From contig DBYR01000004.1 in the NCBI GenBank assembly GCA_002310215.1, positions 66,438 to 117,447 of the forward strand: a stretch of DNA of 51,010 bases, written 5' to 3'. Below are positions 7,341-17,274 of this stretch, one piece after another. The notes below the pieces were generated by a model. The model searched no databases, was not told the origin of the DNA, and worked only from the letters and a program-made list of their open reading frames with translations. The DNA comes from Bacteroidales bacterium UBA1181. GTDB taxonomy: Bacteria; Bacteroidota; Bacteroidia; Bacteroidales; Paludibacteraceae. The first letter of the stretch is position 1. Every line of letters starts with the position of its first letter. A program made the position numbers and the translations under genes.

Positions 7341-9689
7341 TCATTTTTCTATCATCCGGTCATGGAAAAGTAAATATCCGATGTTTAGACCGACATTCCA
7401 GTTCTTCTCCGGATAGGAGTATCGATTCACATAGAACGCAGCGGAAATGAATTTCAAGTTTGCCACAAACGTCAATTCATTAAAGAAATAGAGCTTGGAC
7501 AAAACCGGTCGATAATCGGCGCGGTAACTACCCGTGAGCGCAAACGCCCTATAGGGTAAATACGCATAATTCTCGAACCTCAGATGAAACACTTTGTTGA
7601 ATTTATAGATAGGGCCCAATCCACCCGCCCAATAGGTACTGGAGCAAAAAGCCGAATTGAAAACGAACTTGTTGTGCTTTGAAGGAGTGAACATAGGGGA
7701 AATCAACAAAGTCTGCATATAGTTGTCCATCATCGGGACCATGGAGAAGACCCCATCGAAATAGACCCCCAAGGAAAAACGCTTCCCTAAATCAAAATAA
7801 TTGTCACTGTTGTAGGAGAATTGAACCCAATGCAAGCCTTCCTCCGCAGTTCGATTCAACTCCATGATGTCATTCTCGTCCTTTTTGTACTTTTTGGTCC
7901 ACTGGCTTCCAAAAATATATTGGGCGGTTATGCTGATGCGCATTCCGTCCACAGGATACTGCTTGTGGGACAATGAATTATGCTTGTATTGCAACAATGC
8001 GATACCCAAGTTATAATTCGTCTCGTTCCATTTATTCTTTTCATCCGGCAAATAGTGGTAATGGTCATCCTTGTGGCCATACCCGAAACCGATGTCCATT
8101 TTTCCCTTCAGATTGAACGGCACCATCATCTTGACCTTACCGTAAAACTCGGAAGTATATGCCTCTGTCGATATATTATTTTTTATATCATTCTCATAAA
8201 AGGGTTCCTGCTTATTGAGATAGTTGATGTGACAATAATCCGCCATCACCTTCAAGCCTATCGGCAGGCGACCGGGACGGTCCAAACGCGCCTGCATGTG
8301 GACATCCTTATACAACGAGCCTATCTGTCCGTCCAACGCCACATTATAGCCGAAATGGTGGACACCTCGCTTTTGCACTCCCAAAAAGAGATTATTAGCG
8401 GCCGTCGAAGAGATATTTCCGCCAAATAACACCTCAAAGTCACTGTTCATCTTGACATCAAGGTGGAGGTCATAATTCCCTAACGAATCATTGTAATACG
8501 CGTGCGGTATGATTTCAGATATCTTTTCGTCCGACAACAACTTGAAATATACCTTCTGGAAACTGTTCAAGTCCAACACGGAATCCTTTTTATTCGGACT
8601 AAAGTTATGCAACAGATAGTTGCGCTGGACGGAATTGACGCCACGGATATTCACAGAGCCAAACACAAGTTCCTTCTCCTTTCGCATAAAATCCGCACGA
8701 CGTTTTTCCACCTCGCTCAATTCAACCCGACGGGACACGCGCTCCTTAATACGATGGATCATCGCTTTGGTGGAGTCATATCCCAACTTCTCCAACTCCT
8801 TCATCCTGTTGAAGTCAAGCAGTCCGACATCCGTGAAATGGAAATCTATCAAGATACCCTTCTCGTCTGGAATCTCATAGTTGGTCTCGTCCATAATCAA
8901 CTTTTCGAGCAAAGTCACAGGACTCGACGGGTTCTTGGCGTCAAGGGAAGGATTGTCACTCACAGCACAACCAATTATAAAGTCTGGATGGAAATCCTCC
9001 TCCATCACGTCCACAGGAAAATTGTTGTAAATGCCACCATCCAACATCAGCAATCCGTTCACCTGTATCGGCCTGAAAACAAACGGGAAAGACATGGATG
9101 TACGCACGGCATCACCCAAATCACCATTCCGATGGACATAAGCACGTTTATGCGCCACGTCGGACGCCACACAGCGGAATGGAACAAACAAGCTGTCAAA
9201 GTTTCCCCTGCAGGCCGCATTCGCCTTGGAGAAAAGATCCATGAAAGCGATATTCAACTGATCGGGAGGCAATACACTGCTTGGAATAAGGAAGTTGGCA
9301 CCTGTCTTGGACGAATCGCGCACATTGACCTTGAAACTGATAAACTCCGGAGTGGGGTCGTCCCGCTTGAAAAAGAAGAGATTCCGCTCATCTATATTTC
9401 CACTTTGCCAACGCATGAACTTGTCGGAAAGGATCAATGAAGCCATCTCATCAGGCGAATATCCCATCGCATACAGGGAACTGACAATGGCCCCCATGGA
9501 GGTACCCGCCACATAATCGATAGGAATGCCTTCCTCCTCCAAGGCGCGGATCACACCGATATGGGTACAGCCTTTCGCACCTCCTCCGCTAAGGACTAAG
9601 CCAATCTTTTGGGCGGAAAGACCCATCCAGCCGCCCCATAGCATAAGGAGACAAACGATCAATAGCCGACAAACAAAACCTCTCCGCAT
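7341..9689 (-). CDS. patatin-like phospholipase fused to a BamA-type beta-barrel
   Basis: About 782 residues. After a signal peptide (hydrophobic core, cleavage near LSAQ) comes a patatin domain with oxyanion loop GGGAKG (35-40), nucleophile GTSMG (Ser64) and catalytic DGG in the segment LMLDGG. A POTRA-like segment follows (VFGSVNIRGV), then a long C-terminal part of alternating aromatic strands typical of an outer-membrane barrel. This architecture matches the PlpD/type Vd autotransporter-like group, so a lipid acyl hydrolase at the outer membrane is likely. In-frame ATGs exist at 9710 and 9689; I chose 9689, 5 bp past the clpC stop, because it gives a normal signal peptide. It is probably translated with clpC as an operon. 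Confidence 0.9.
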   Translation of the reverse strand: MRRGFVCRLLIVCLLMLWGGWMGLSAQKIGLVLSGGGAKGCTHIGVIRALEEEGIPIDYVAGTSMGAIVSSLYAMGYSPDEMASLILSDKFMRWQSGNIDERNLFFFKRDDPTPEFISFKVNVRDSSKTGANFLIPSSVLPPDQLNIAFMDLFSKANAACRGNFDSLFVPFRCVASDVAHKRAYVHRNGDLGDAVRTSMSFPFVFRPIQVNGLLMLDGGIYNNFPVDVMEEDFHPDFIIGCAVSDNPSLDAKNPSSPVTLLEKLIMDETNYEIPDEKGILIDFHFTDVGLLDFNRMKELEKLGYDSTKAMIHRIKERVSRRVELSEVEKRRADFMRKEKELVFGSVNIRGVNSVQRNYLLHNFSPNKKDSVLDLNSFQKVYFKLLSDEKISEIIPHAYYNDSLGNYDLHLDVKMNSDFEVLFGGNISSTAANNLFLGVQKRGVHHFGYNVALDGQIGSLYKDVHMQARLDRPGRLPIGLKVMADYCHINYLNKQEPFYENDIKNNISTEAYTSEFYGKVKMMVPFNLKGKMDIGFGYGHKDDHYHYLPDEKNKWNETNYNLGIALLQYKHNSLSHKQYPVDGMRISITAQYIFGSQWTKKYKKDENDIMELNRTAEEGLHWVQFSYNSDNYFDLGKRFSLGVYFDGVFSMVPMMDNYMQTLLISPMFTPSKHNKFVFNSAFCSSTYWAGGLGPIYKFNKVFHLRFENYAYLPYRAFALTGSYRADYRPVLSKLYFFNELTFVANLKFISAAFYVNRYSYPEKNWNVGLNIGYLLFHDRMIEK

Positions 9690-9693
9690 ATAA

Positions 9694-12276
9694 TCAGTTT
9701 TCTTGGACATCAACGGTGCATTCCGTCGTGTTCTTTTCCCTATTCAACACAATAGTAAGCCGATCACCCGCTTTCGGAGCATGACCTAATATCGCCTCCG
9801 CCACAGGATCCTCAATGTACTTCTGCAAGGCACGCTTCATCGGTCGAGCACCATACTGTGGGTCATATCCCTGCTCGGCGATGAACGACTTCGCATCATC
9901 CTCCAAAGAGAAGGAATATCCGAGATCCTCCATCCGCTTGTAGATGTGAGAAAGCTCCAAGTCAATAATCTTAAGAATCGATTCCTTGTCCAACTGGTCG
10001 AACATGATCACATCATCCACCCTGTTCAGAAACTCGGGCGAGAATGTTTTGTTCAACGCCTTCATGATCACGCCTTGAGCCAGTTTCTTGTCCTCGACAG
10101 GGTTCGCCATCGAGAATCCGATTCCCTTGCCGAACTCCTTCAACTGACGGGTACCCGCATTCGAAGTCATGATAATCACCGTGTTACGGAAATCGATGTG
10201 ACGGCCCGTACTATCTGTCAGACGCCCTTCGTCCAACACCTGCAACAACATATTGAAAACGTCCGGATGGGCCTTCTCTATCTCATCAAACAAAACGATG
10301 GAGTAGGGCTTACGCCTAACTTGCTCGGTCAATTGCCCCCCTTCGTCATATCCAACATAACCCGGAGGCGCACCATTCAGCCTGGAGACGGAATATTTAT
10401 CCATGTACTCACTCATATCCACACGTATAAGGGCATCCGCACTGCCAAACATCTCCTTCGCCAACGTCTTCGCCAAGTAAGTCTTACCCACACCCGTCGG
10501 GCCTAAGAAAATGAACGACCCAACTGGTCTGTTGGGGTCCCTCAACCCGATTCGGTTGCGTTGTATCGCCTTCACCGTCTTGTCCACCGCCTCGTCCTGA
10601 CCAATGATCGTCGACTTCAGCACAGTGTTCATCCTCACCAGTTGCTCACCCTCAGAACGGGCCATACGCTGGACAGGGATGCCGGACATTCTCGAAACCA
10701 CCTTCGTCACATCGTCCGCCGACACAAGAAGACGATTCTCCTTTTGCTCTTCCAACCATGCCTTACGCTCCGCCACCAATTGGGCGGAAAGGGACTTCTC
10801 CTTGTCTCGGTAGTCAGCCGCCAACTCGAACTGCTGCGAAGTGACATATTGCAGTTTCATCTGCTTCACAGACTCGATCTCCGCCTCAAGGTTCAATATG
10901 TTCTCCGGCACAGATATATTCGCGATATGCATAGCCGAACCAACCTCATCCATGGCGTCAATCGCCTTGTCCGGGAAACAACGGTCCGTGATGTAGCGGC
11001 CCGTCAGGCGCACACACGCCTCCAAAGCCTCCTCCGAGTAGGTCACGTTATGATGGTCCTCGTAACGTTCCTTCACGTTCTTCAATATCTGCAATGTATC
11101 TTCTGGAGAAGTAGGCTCGACGAGTATTTTCTGGAAACGACGCTCCAAGGCGCCATCCTTCTCGATCTTCGTGCGGTACTCGTCCAACGTCGTGGAACCG
11201 ATGCATTGGATCTCGCCCCTCGCCAAAGCAGGCTTCAGCATATTGGCGGCGTCCAAAGAGCCCTGCGTGCCACCCGCACCCACCATGGTATGTATCTCGT
11301 CAATGAACAATATGATGTTCGGATTCTTGGACAACTCGTTCAGAATCGCCTTGATACGTTCCTCGAACTGTCCACGGTACTTCGTGCCGGCCACAACGGA
11401 ACCTAAATCAAGCGATATGAGACGCTTATCATGCAAAATCCTCGAAACATTCTTATTTATGATCCGGGTCGCCAAACCCTCCACTATGGCGGTTTTACCC
11501 ACACCAGGTTCGCCAATCAGTATCGGATTATTCTTCTTCCTACGGCACAGGATCTGCGCCAAACGCTCCGTCTCGTCCTCTCGCCCCACAACAGGGTCAA
11601 GCTTTCCCTCCTCGGCGGCCTTCGTCAAATCAACGCCAAAGTTATTCAGCACAGGCGTGTCGGTAGCCGTAGGGACGGAATCAAAAGCCTTCTTCACGTT
11701 CGTGTACGAAGGGGCGCCCTCTTCGCCCGAACGCGCTTTCCCCCCCGAAATAGGAGAGCCCCCATACATCTGATCGTCCACATCATCGTCCTCCTCATCC
11801 ATCTGATCCGGCTTAATGGCGAAATCCAAATCCTCCAGATTCACAAAACCCTTATTCTCAGCCATCAAGAGTTGGTCGTAAGTGACGTTCTGCTGACGGA
11901 GAGCCTCCGCCGCCAGACTCGTATTCTCCCGCATGATGGCCAACAAAAGATGGTCAGTCCCCAACTCGTCACAACGAAGCATGCGAGTTTCAAGATTAGC
12001 GTACTTTAATATCTTTTCGGTCGATTTCAAGAAAGGCAAATCACTATCGATAGCCACCTCGTTCACCTGACGGAGCCTATCTTCCAGAAATGCTTTCACG
12101 GCATTGACATCCACGTTCAAATACCTTAAAAGCACATTCGCGGGCCCCTCGCCATCACGGATGATACCTAACAGCAAATGTTCGGGAGCGACACACGAAT
12201 CGCCCAAACGCTGCGCCTCCTCCCTGCTATACGACAAGACATCCTTTACGTTTTGAGAATATTTATATAGAGCCAT
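9694..12276 (-). CDS. clpC: ATP-dependent Clp protease ATP-binding subunit ClpC
   Basis: About 860 residues. Two Clp-N repeats at the start (VAPEHLLLGI and LGTDHLLLAI), an acidic linker, AAA module 1 with Walker A GEPGVGKT (255-262) and Walker B ILFIDEIH, a UVR/middle domain (LEAEIES...DYRDKEK), and AAA module 2 with GPTGVGKT and VLFDEIEKAHP. The UVR-type middle domain marks ClpC rather than ClpB. GKGIGFS in the second module looks like the ClpP-docking IGF loop, so it probably feeds ClpP. The frame is open 48 bp further upstream, but the ATG at 12276 follows an AAGAAGAAAA purine stretch and starts the family-typical MALYKYS; upstream residues would overlap the promoter. Divergent from gyrA. 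Confidence 0.96.
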   Translation of the reverse strand: MALYKYSQNVKDVLSYSREEAQRLGDSCVAPEHLLLGIIRDGEGPANVLLRYLNVDVNAVKAFLEDRLRQVNEVAIDSDLPFLKSTEKILKYANLETRMLRCDELGTDHLLLAIMRENTSLAAEALRQQNVTYDQLLMAENKGFVNLEDLDFAIKPDQMDEEDDDVDDQMYGGSPISGGKARSGEEGAPSYTNVKKAFDSVPTATDTPVLNNFGVDLTKAAEEGKLDPVVGREDETERLAQILCRRKKNNPILIGEPGVGKTAIVEGLATRIINKNVSRILHDKRLISLDLGSVVAGTKYRGQFEERIKAILNELSKNPNIILFIDEIHTMVGAGGTQGSLDAANMLKPALARGEIQCIGSTTLDEYRTKIEKDGALERRFQKILVEPTSPEDTLQILKNVKERYEDHHNVTYSEEALEACVRLTGRYITDRCFPDKAIDAMDEVGSAMHIANISVPENILNLEAEIESVKQMKLQYVTSQQFELAADYRDKEKSLSAQLVAERKAWLEEQKENRLLVSADDVTKVVSRMSGIPVQRMARSEGEQLVRMNTVLKSTIIGQDEAVDKTVKAIQRNRIGLRDPNRPVGSFIFLGPTGVGKTYLAKTLAKEMFGSADALIRVDMSEYMDKYSVSRLNGAPPGYVGYDEGGQLTEQVRRKPYSIVLFDEIEKAHPDVFNMLLQVLDEGRLTDSTGRHIDFRNTVIIMTSNAGTRQLKEFGKGIGFSMANPVEDKKLAQGVIMKALNKTFSPEFLNRVDDVIMFDQLDKESILKIIDLELSHIYKRMEDLGYSFSLEDDAKSFIAEQGYDPQYGARPMKRALQKYIEDPVAEAILGHAPKAGDRLTIVLNREKNTTECTVDVQEN

Positions 12277-12297
12277 TTTTCTTCTTAGTTTATTCGG

Positions 12298-12305
12298 CAA
12301 ATATA
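12298..12305 (-). promoter_or_regulatory. clpC: -7 promoter element (clpC)
   Basis: Minus-strand TATATTTG fits TAnnTTTG and lies 22 bp upstream of the chosen clpC start, supporting the shorter protein. I see no operator resembling a CtsR or CIRCE site. Confidence 0.55.
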
Positions 12306-12406
12306 AGAAAACGGACAGACTCATACAATATAAAAAGGTGGGAATGCGACGAAAAAAGCCCCGTTATTCATTTTTTAACCAAAAAAGCGCAAAAATAATT
12401 CCATGG

Positions 12407-12438
12407 TTTTGCTCCGTAGTGTTTTTTTTGTACTTTTA
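12407..12438 (+). promoter_or_regulatory. gyrA: gyrA promoter
   Basis: TTTTG (12407-12411), exactly 19 bp, then TACTTTTA (12431-12438), one mismatch from TAnnTTTG. It lies 37 bp before the gyrA start. Confidence 0.6.
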
Positions 12439-12475
12439 CGATATTTTTACGGAGTAGAATAAAGTTGAATATATA

Positions 12476-14998
12476 ATGGTTGATCAAGACAGAATTATCC
12501 AAATCGACATTGACAAAGAGATGCGCTCTTCGTACATCGATTATTCAATGTCAGTGATTGTGTCCCGTGCGTTGCCAGACGTCAGGGATGGCTTCAAGCC
12601 AGTTCATCGCCGCGTCTTATTCGGTATGAGCGAATTGGGTTTAGTATCCAACAAGCCAACAAAGAAATCAGCAAGAATAGTAGGAGAGGTCTTAGGAAAG
12701 TATCACCCACACGGTGACTCATCCGTATACGGTACGTTAGTCCGCCTTGCGCAGGACTGGACCTTGCGTTATCCTCTCGTCTACGGACAAGGTAACTTCG
12801 GTTCCATCGACGGTGACTCCGCAGCGGCAATGCGTTACACAGAGGCCCGCCTGCAGAAAATCACAGAGGACATTCTGGTCGATTTGGACAAAGACACGGT
12901 CGACTTCCAAGACAACTTCGACGGTGAGCACCAAGAGCCTACGGTTCTGCCGACCCGCATTCCACAATTGCTGGTGAACGGTGCCTCCGGTATCGCCGTG
13001 GGTATGGCGACCAACATGCCACCCCACAACCTTTCCGACACAATCGACGCCTGCGTGGCTTACGTGGAGGATAAGAACGTCGACATCGAAACATTGATCA
13101 AACTGATCAAGGCGCCTGACTTCCCGACGGGTGGTACCATCTACGGCTACTCTGGCGTGCGCGACGCTTACCTGACTGGCCGTGGACGCGTGGTCATCCG
13201 CTCTAAAGTGGAGATCGAAAACGAGAACGGTCGCGAGAAGATCGTCGTTCGCGAAATCCCTTACCTGGTGAACCGCGCCGAGATGATCAAGGATATCGCT
13301 AACATGGTGGCCGAAAAGAAGTTGGAGGGCATCTCCAATATCAACGACGAATCGGACCGCGAGGGTATGCGTATCGTGATCGACGTGAAACGTGACGCCA
13401 ACTCAAACGTGTTGCTGAACAAGCTATACAAATATACAGCACTCCAGTCTTCCTTCAGCGTGAACAATATCGCATTGGTTCACGGAAGACCTAAATTATT
13501 GAATCTAAAAGAATTAATCGCTGAATTCATCGACCACCGCCACGAAGTTGTGGTTCGTAGAACTAAATACGAGTTGGCAGAGGCCGAGAAGAAAGCGCAC
13601 ATCTTGGAAGCACTAATCATCGCTGTGGACAACATCGACGAGGTGATCCGCATCATCCGCGCCTCCAAGAACCCAGCCGAGGCGAAGGAGAACTTGATGA
13701 AACGCTTCGGATTCGACGAGGAGCAGGCAAAGGCAATCGTTGAAATGCGCCTCGGCGCATTGACCCAACTCTCCATCGACGAATTGAGGGCTAAGTACGA
13801 TGACCTCATGAAGCTCATCCAACACTTGAAGGATATCCTCGCTAGCGAAGACCTCCAAATGCAAGTGGTGAAGGAGGAACTGCTCGACGTGAAGGCTAAG
13901 TACGGCGACGAAAGACGTACAGAGATTAAATATACTTCGGAGGAATTCAATCCTGAGGACTTCTATTCGGACGATCAGATGGTCATCACCATCTCCCACC
14001 TCGGCTACATCAAGCGTACTCCGCTCGACGAATTCAAGGCACAAGGCCGTGGCGGCGTGGGCTCCAAAGGAAGCAGCTCACGCGACGAGGATTTCATCGA
14101 ATACATCTATCCGGCGTCTATGCACAATACGATGTTGTTCTTCACCCAAAAGGGTCGTTGCTACTGGTTGAAAGTATATGACATCCCTGAGGGAAGCAAG
14201 ACGACCAAAGGCCGCGCCATCCAGAACATGCTCAACATCGACGCAGACGACAAGGTGAACGCATTCATCAAGATCAAGTCGCTGAACGACGAAGAGTTCT
14301 GTAAATCACACTACTTGATGTTCTGCACCAAACGCGGTATCGTGAAGAAGACCTCATTGGAGGCCTATTCCCGTCCTCGCGCCAACGGTGTCAACGCCAT
14401 CACCATCAGGGAGGACGACCAGGTCATCCAAGTAAGACAGACAACAGGAAATAGTGAAATCATCTTGGCGAACCGCAACGGACGCGCCATCCGTTTCAAC
14501 GAAACGAAAGTGAGGGAAATGGGTAGGACGGCGACCGGCGTACGAGGCATGACGCTCGACGGTCCGGAAGACGAGGTGGTAGGAATGATCACCATCAACG
14601 ATCCTCAGACGGAGACTGTGATGGTCGTATCCGAGCAAGGCTACGGAAAACGTAGCGACATCGAAGACTACCGCATCACCAATAGGGGCGGTAAGGGTGT
14701 CAAGACGATGAACATCACGGACAAAACAGGTCTTTTGGTCGCTATCAAGAGCGTGACGGACGAGAACGACCTGATGATCATTAACAAGTCCGGCATCACC
14801 ATCAGACTGAAGGTGACCGATGTCCGCGTGATGGGCCGCGCCACCCAAGGCGTCCGTCTCATCAACCTCACCAAGAAAAACGATCAAATCGCATCCGTAT
14901 GTAAAGTTCTTTCCCAACCAGACGAGGAGGAGGAATTGGAGGGTGAGGAAAACCCACAAGAATCAGGAGATGAGAACAATATTAACGAACAAAACTAA
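12476..14998 (+). CDS. gyrA: DNA gyrase subunit A
   Basis: 840 residues, normal for Bacteroidota GyrA. The catalytic Tyr is Tyr121 in AAMRYTEAR. The quinolone-resistance region reads KYHPHGDSSVYGTLVRLA: Ser82 matches E. coli Ser83, and Gly86 falls where E. coli has Asp87. The C-terminal beta-pinwheel carries a GyrA-box-like QGRGGVGSKG, which separates it from ParC, and the tail is acidic. It forms a heterotetramer with GyrB and introduces negative supercoils. The TPR gene starts 12 bp downstream, so the two are probably co-transcribed. Confidence 0.98.
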   Translation: MVDQDRIIQIDIDKEMRSSYIDYSMSVIVSRALPDVRDGFKPVHRRVLFGMSELGLVSNKPTKKSARIVGEVLGKYHPHGDSSVYGTLVRLAQDWTLRYPLVYGQGNFGSIDGDSAAAMRYTEARLQKITEDILVDLDKDTVDFQDNFDGEHQEPTVLPTRIPQLLVNGASGIAVGMATNMPPHNLSDTIDACVAYVEDKNVDIETLIKLIKAPDFPTGGTIYGYSGVRDAYLTGRGRVVIRSKVEIENENGREKIVVREIPYLVNRAEMIKDIANMVAEKKLEGISNINDESDREGMRIVIDVKRDANSNVLLNKLYKYTALQSSFSVNNIALVHGRPKLLNLKELIAEFIDHRHEVVVRRTKYELAEAEKKAHILEALIIAVDNIDEVIRIIRASKNPAEAKENLMKRFGFDEEQAKAIVEMRLGALTQLSIDELRAKYDDLMKLIQHLKDILASEDLQMQVVKEELLDVKAKYGDERRTEIKYTSEEFNPEDFYSDDQMVITISHLGYIKRTPLDEFKAQGRGGVGSKGSSSRDEDFIEYIYPASMHNTMLFFTQKGRCYWLKVYDIPEGSKTTKGRAIQNMLNIDADDKVNAFIKIKSLNDEEFCKSHYLMFCTKRGIVKKTSLEAYSRPRANGVNAITIREDDQVIQVRQTTGNSEIILANRNGRAIRFNETKVREMGRTATGVRGMTLDGPEDEVVGMITINDPQTETVMVVSEQGYGKRSDIEDYRITNRGGKGVKTMNITDKTGLLVAIKSVTDENDLMIINKSGITIRLKVTDVRVMGRATQGVRLINLTKKNDQIASVCKVLSQPDEEEELEGEENPQESGDENNINEQN

Positions 14999-15010
14999 TT
15001 ATTAAATATC

Positions 15011-16240
15011 ATGAAGAAAATAACAATCACGGTTTTCGCATTGGCATTGTCCATGTGCGGATTCGCCCAAAAGAAATTGGTAAGAAGCGCTGAAGGATAC
15101 CTATACGAGCAGCCTATCAACTTTGAACAAGCGATCAAGGATATCGAAGCAGCGATGAAAGACCCTTCCTCCAGCAACATGGCATACACTTACGACGTGG
15201 CAGGTCAGATTTACTACAAATTGTATGAGACAGAGGCTGTCAAGAGGGAAGGTAAGATGCAATATAACCAAGACATGATGAGCGAGAATCTGGTCAAGGC
15301 GATCGACGCATACCTGAAATGCGGAGAATTGGACCAACTACCAGACGAGAAGGGAAAGGTTAAGTCCAAATATCTGAAAAACGTAAAAAAGAACGTGGCC
15401 ACCTATGCCAACTATCTGTTGGTGGAGGGACAACAACACCAGGGCAAGAACGAAATCGACAAGGCATTTAATTTATACAACAAATACCTTGACTTGCCAT
15501 CCAACAATATCATGAAGGATGAAGGGATTGATAAGAGCGATGTATACAACGACGTGAAGTTCCTCGCCGTTAACTTGGCCGCACAGGACGAGAAAAAGCG
15601 TCCGATCATGATCAAGTACATGGAAGAGCTGAAAAACGCGTCATACAAAGAGGAGACCATGTATGAGTGGCTTTGCGACGCATACAGCAAGGACAAACAA
15701 AACGACAAGATGATTTCGACCGTCAACGAAGGTCTTAAGAAATTCCCTTCCAACAAGTACCTTATCGGCAACCTGATCAACTTCTATTTGAACAACGACA
15801 AGAAGGATGAGGCGACGAAGTACTTGAACGAAGCGATCGGCAAAGATCCAAGCAACCCTCAGTATTACAAGATCAAAGGTATGATGCTCTTGAAGGAGGA
15901 AAAATTCGACGAGGCTGTCACAAGCCTCTCCAAAGCTGTTGAATTGAATCCAAGCGATTTCGACGCACAGTTCGAGTGTGGTTTGGCATACGAGAAAAAA
16001 GGTGAGAAGATCATCGAGAAAGCCAATAGCATAAAGGACATCAAGAAGTATAATGCCGAGAGAAGCAAGGGAACAGCAGAATTGAAAAACTCACTTCCTT
16101 TCTTCGAGAAGGCTCGCGAAATCAACGGCGAAGACCTGGATAACCTCCAATTCCTCCGTTCCGTCTACTACAAATTAGGCATGAACGACAAATACAAGGA
16201 GATTAATAAGAAATATGAAGAGGTGAAGGCTAAGAAATAA
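15011..16240 (+). CDS. TPR-repeat protein, exported
   Basis: 409 residues with a signal peptide (MKKITITVFALALSMCGFAQ, cleavage after the Gln region) and tetratricopeptide-like repeats, clearest around residues 255-330 (NPQYYKIKGMMLLKEEKFDE, then AVELNPSD). The protein is Lys-rich and probably periplasmic. TPR arrays mediate protein contacts; no enzyme motif is seen. It starts 12 bp after gyrA and ends in a strong terminator, forming a two-gene unit. A TPR gene after gyrA is a known arrangement in this phylum. Role unknown. Confidence 0.85.
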   Translation: MKKITITVFALALSMCGFAQKKLVRSAEGYLYEQPINFEQAIKDIEAAMKDPSSSNMAYTYDVAGQIYYKLYETEAVKREGKMQYNQDMMSENLVKAIDAYLKCGELDQLPDEKGKVKSKYLKNVKKNVATYANYLLVEGQQHQGKNEIDKAFNLYNKYLDLPSNNIMKDEGIDKSDVYNDVKFLAVNLAAQDEKKRPIMIKYMEELKNASYKEETMYEWLCDAYSKDKQNDKMISTVNEGLKKFPSNKYLIGNLINFYLNNDKKDEATKYLNEAIGKDPSNPQYYKIKGMMLLKEEKFDEAVTSLSKAVELNPSDFDAQFECGLAYEKKGEKIIEKANSIKDIKKYNAERSKGTAELKNSLPFFEKAREINGEDLDNLQFLRSVYYKLGMNDKYKEINKKYEEVKAKK

Positions 16241-16260
16241 GCCTAAAACACAAACGACAA

Positions 16261-16292
16261 AAAAGAGGCGAGCAGCAATGTCCGCCTCTTTT
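16261..16292 (+). terminator. terminator after gyrA-TPR unit
   Basis: AAGAGGCG and CGCCTCTT form an 8-bp stem around a 12-nt loop, followed by T residues. Confidence 0.85.
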
Positions 16293-16368
16293 CTGTTTGC
16301 AATATTTCAGGGTAGAAAATTGCAAATCTCAACTATTTTTTTTATATTCGTTAGAAACGAGGACGGAT

Positions 16369-17214
16369 ATGAAAAGAGTAACCATCATAATTGTCGGCTA
16401 CAATTCTTGGCATTACCTGCAGAAGAACTTCGCCTCCCTTGAGTTCCTGATGGAAAACAAGGAGGTCGAAATATTGTACATAGACAATGGATCGACGGAC
16501 GAGACAAGAACCGCCATCGAATACTCATACCCGAACATCAGGATGATTTGCTGCACGGAAAATAACGGAGTCGCCGCCGCCAAAAACGTCGGAATCGTCA
16601 ACGCATTTCCAAGCGAATACCTGCTTTTCCTCGATTCCGACACTGAGTTCAACGCCGAAGCATACGAAACGATGCTGGCCTACATGGACGAACACCAGGA
16701 TGTCGGGTTATGCAGCTGCAAACTAAAAGGTCAAAGCGGGGAAACACAGCAAAGCTGTAGACGATTTCCGCGCATCCGCCACATAGTCAAGGCATATATC
16801 CACGACGTCTCACTGCGCTGCAACATGGAATTGTTCAAAAAAGACTACCAACGCACAATATACGACATGAACCAAACGGAACCTTTCGAGGTGGATTACA
16901 CGATAGGGGCATGTCACATGATCAGACGCAGCGCTCAGATCGCAGTGGGGTTCTGGGACGAGAACTTCTTCTTCGGACTCGACGACGCCGACTACTGCTT
17001 CAGGATGAAACGGGAAGGATACAAAGTAATGTGTCTACCGCAAGTGTGCATCCGCCACGCCTACGAACACAACACGACCACCACGCAGAATTTTTTCTCT
17101 AAACTGACATGGAAAAAGATTTGCGGATTCTACCACTACTTCAAGAAAGTTCGGCTGAGGAAATACGCTAAAATAAAAAGCAAAATTCATCTTCCACTGA
17201 GAAAAAAAAGCTGA
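16369..17214 (+). CDS. glycosyltransferase family 2
   Basis: 281 residues with a GT-A fold of family 2. The N-terminal strand VTIIIVGYNSW, the nucleotide-binding DNGSTDE, the metal-binding LFLDSD, and the acceptor-side segments GACHMIRR and FGLDDADYCFRM are typical of rhamnosyltransferase-like enzymes building cell-surface polysaccharide. Sugar donor and acceptor are unknown. The open frame extends 24 codons upstream, but the ATG at 16369 has GAGGACGGAT just before it and starts directly with the first strand. The C-terminus is very basic (KKVRLRKYAKIKSK), suggesting contact with the inner membrane. It stands alone between a terminator and aspS. Confidence 0.9.
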   Translation: MKRVTIIIVGYNSWHYLQKNFASLEFLMENKEVEILYIDNGSTDETRTAIEYSYPNIRMICCTENNGVAAAKNVGIVNAFPSEYLLFLDSDTEFNAEAYETMLAYMDEHQDVGLCSCKLKGQSGETQQSCRRFPRIRHIVKAYIHDVSLRCNMELFKKDYQRTIYDMNQTEPFEVDYTIGACHMIRRSAQIAVGFWDENFFFGLDDADYCFRMKREGYKVMCLPQVCIRHAYEHNTTTTQNFFSKLTWKKICGFYHYFKKVRLRKYAKIKSKIHLPLRKKS

Positions 17215-17243
17215 AAAACCCACCTTCAATCGCAAAAAAGATG

Positions 17244-17251
17244 TAACTTTG
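17244..17251 (+). promoter_or_regulatory. aspS: -7 promoter element (aspS)
   Basis: TAACTTTG fits TAnnTTTG, 23 bp before the aspS ATG at 17275. Confidence 0.6.
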
Positions 17252-17274
17252 CGATAAATAAACGTATATAGAAT

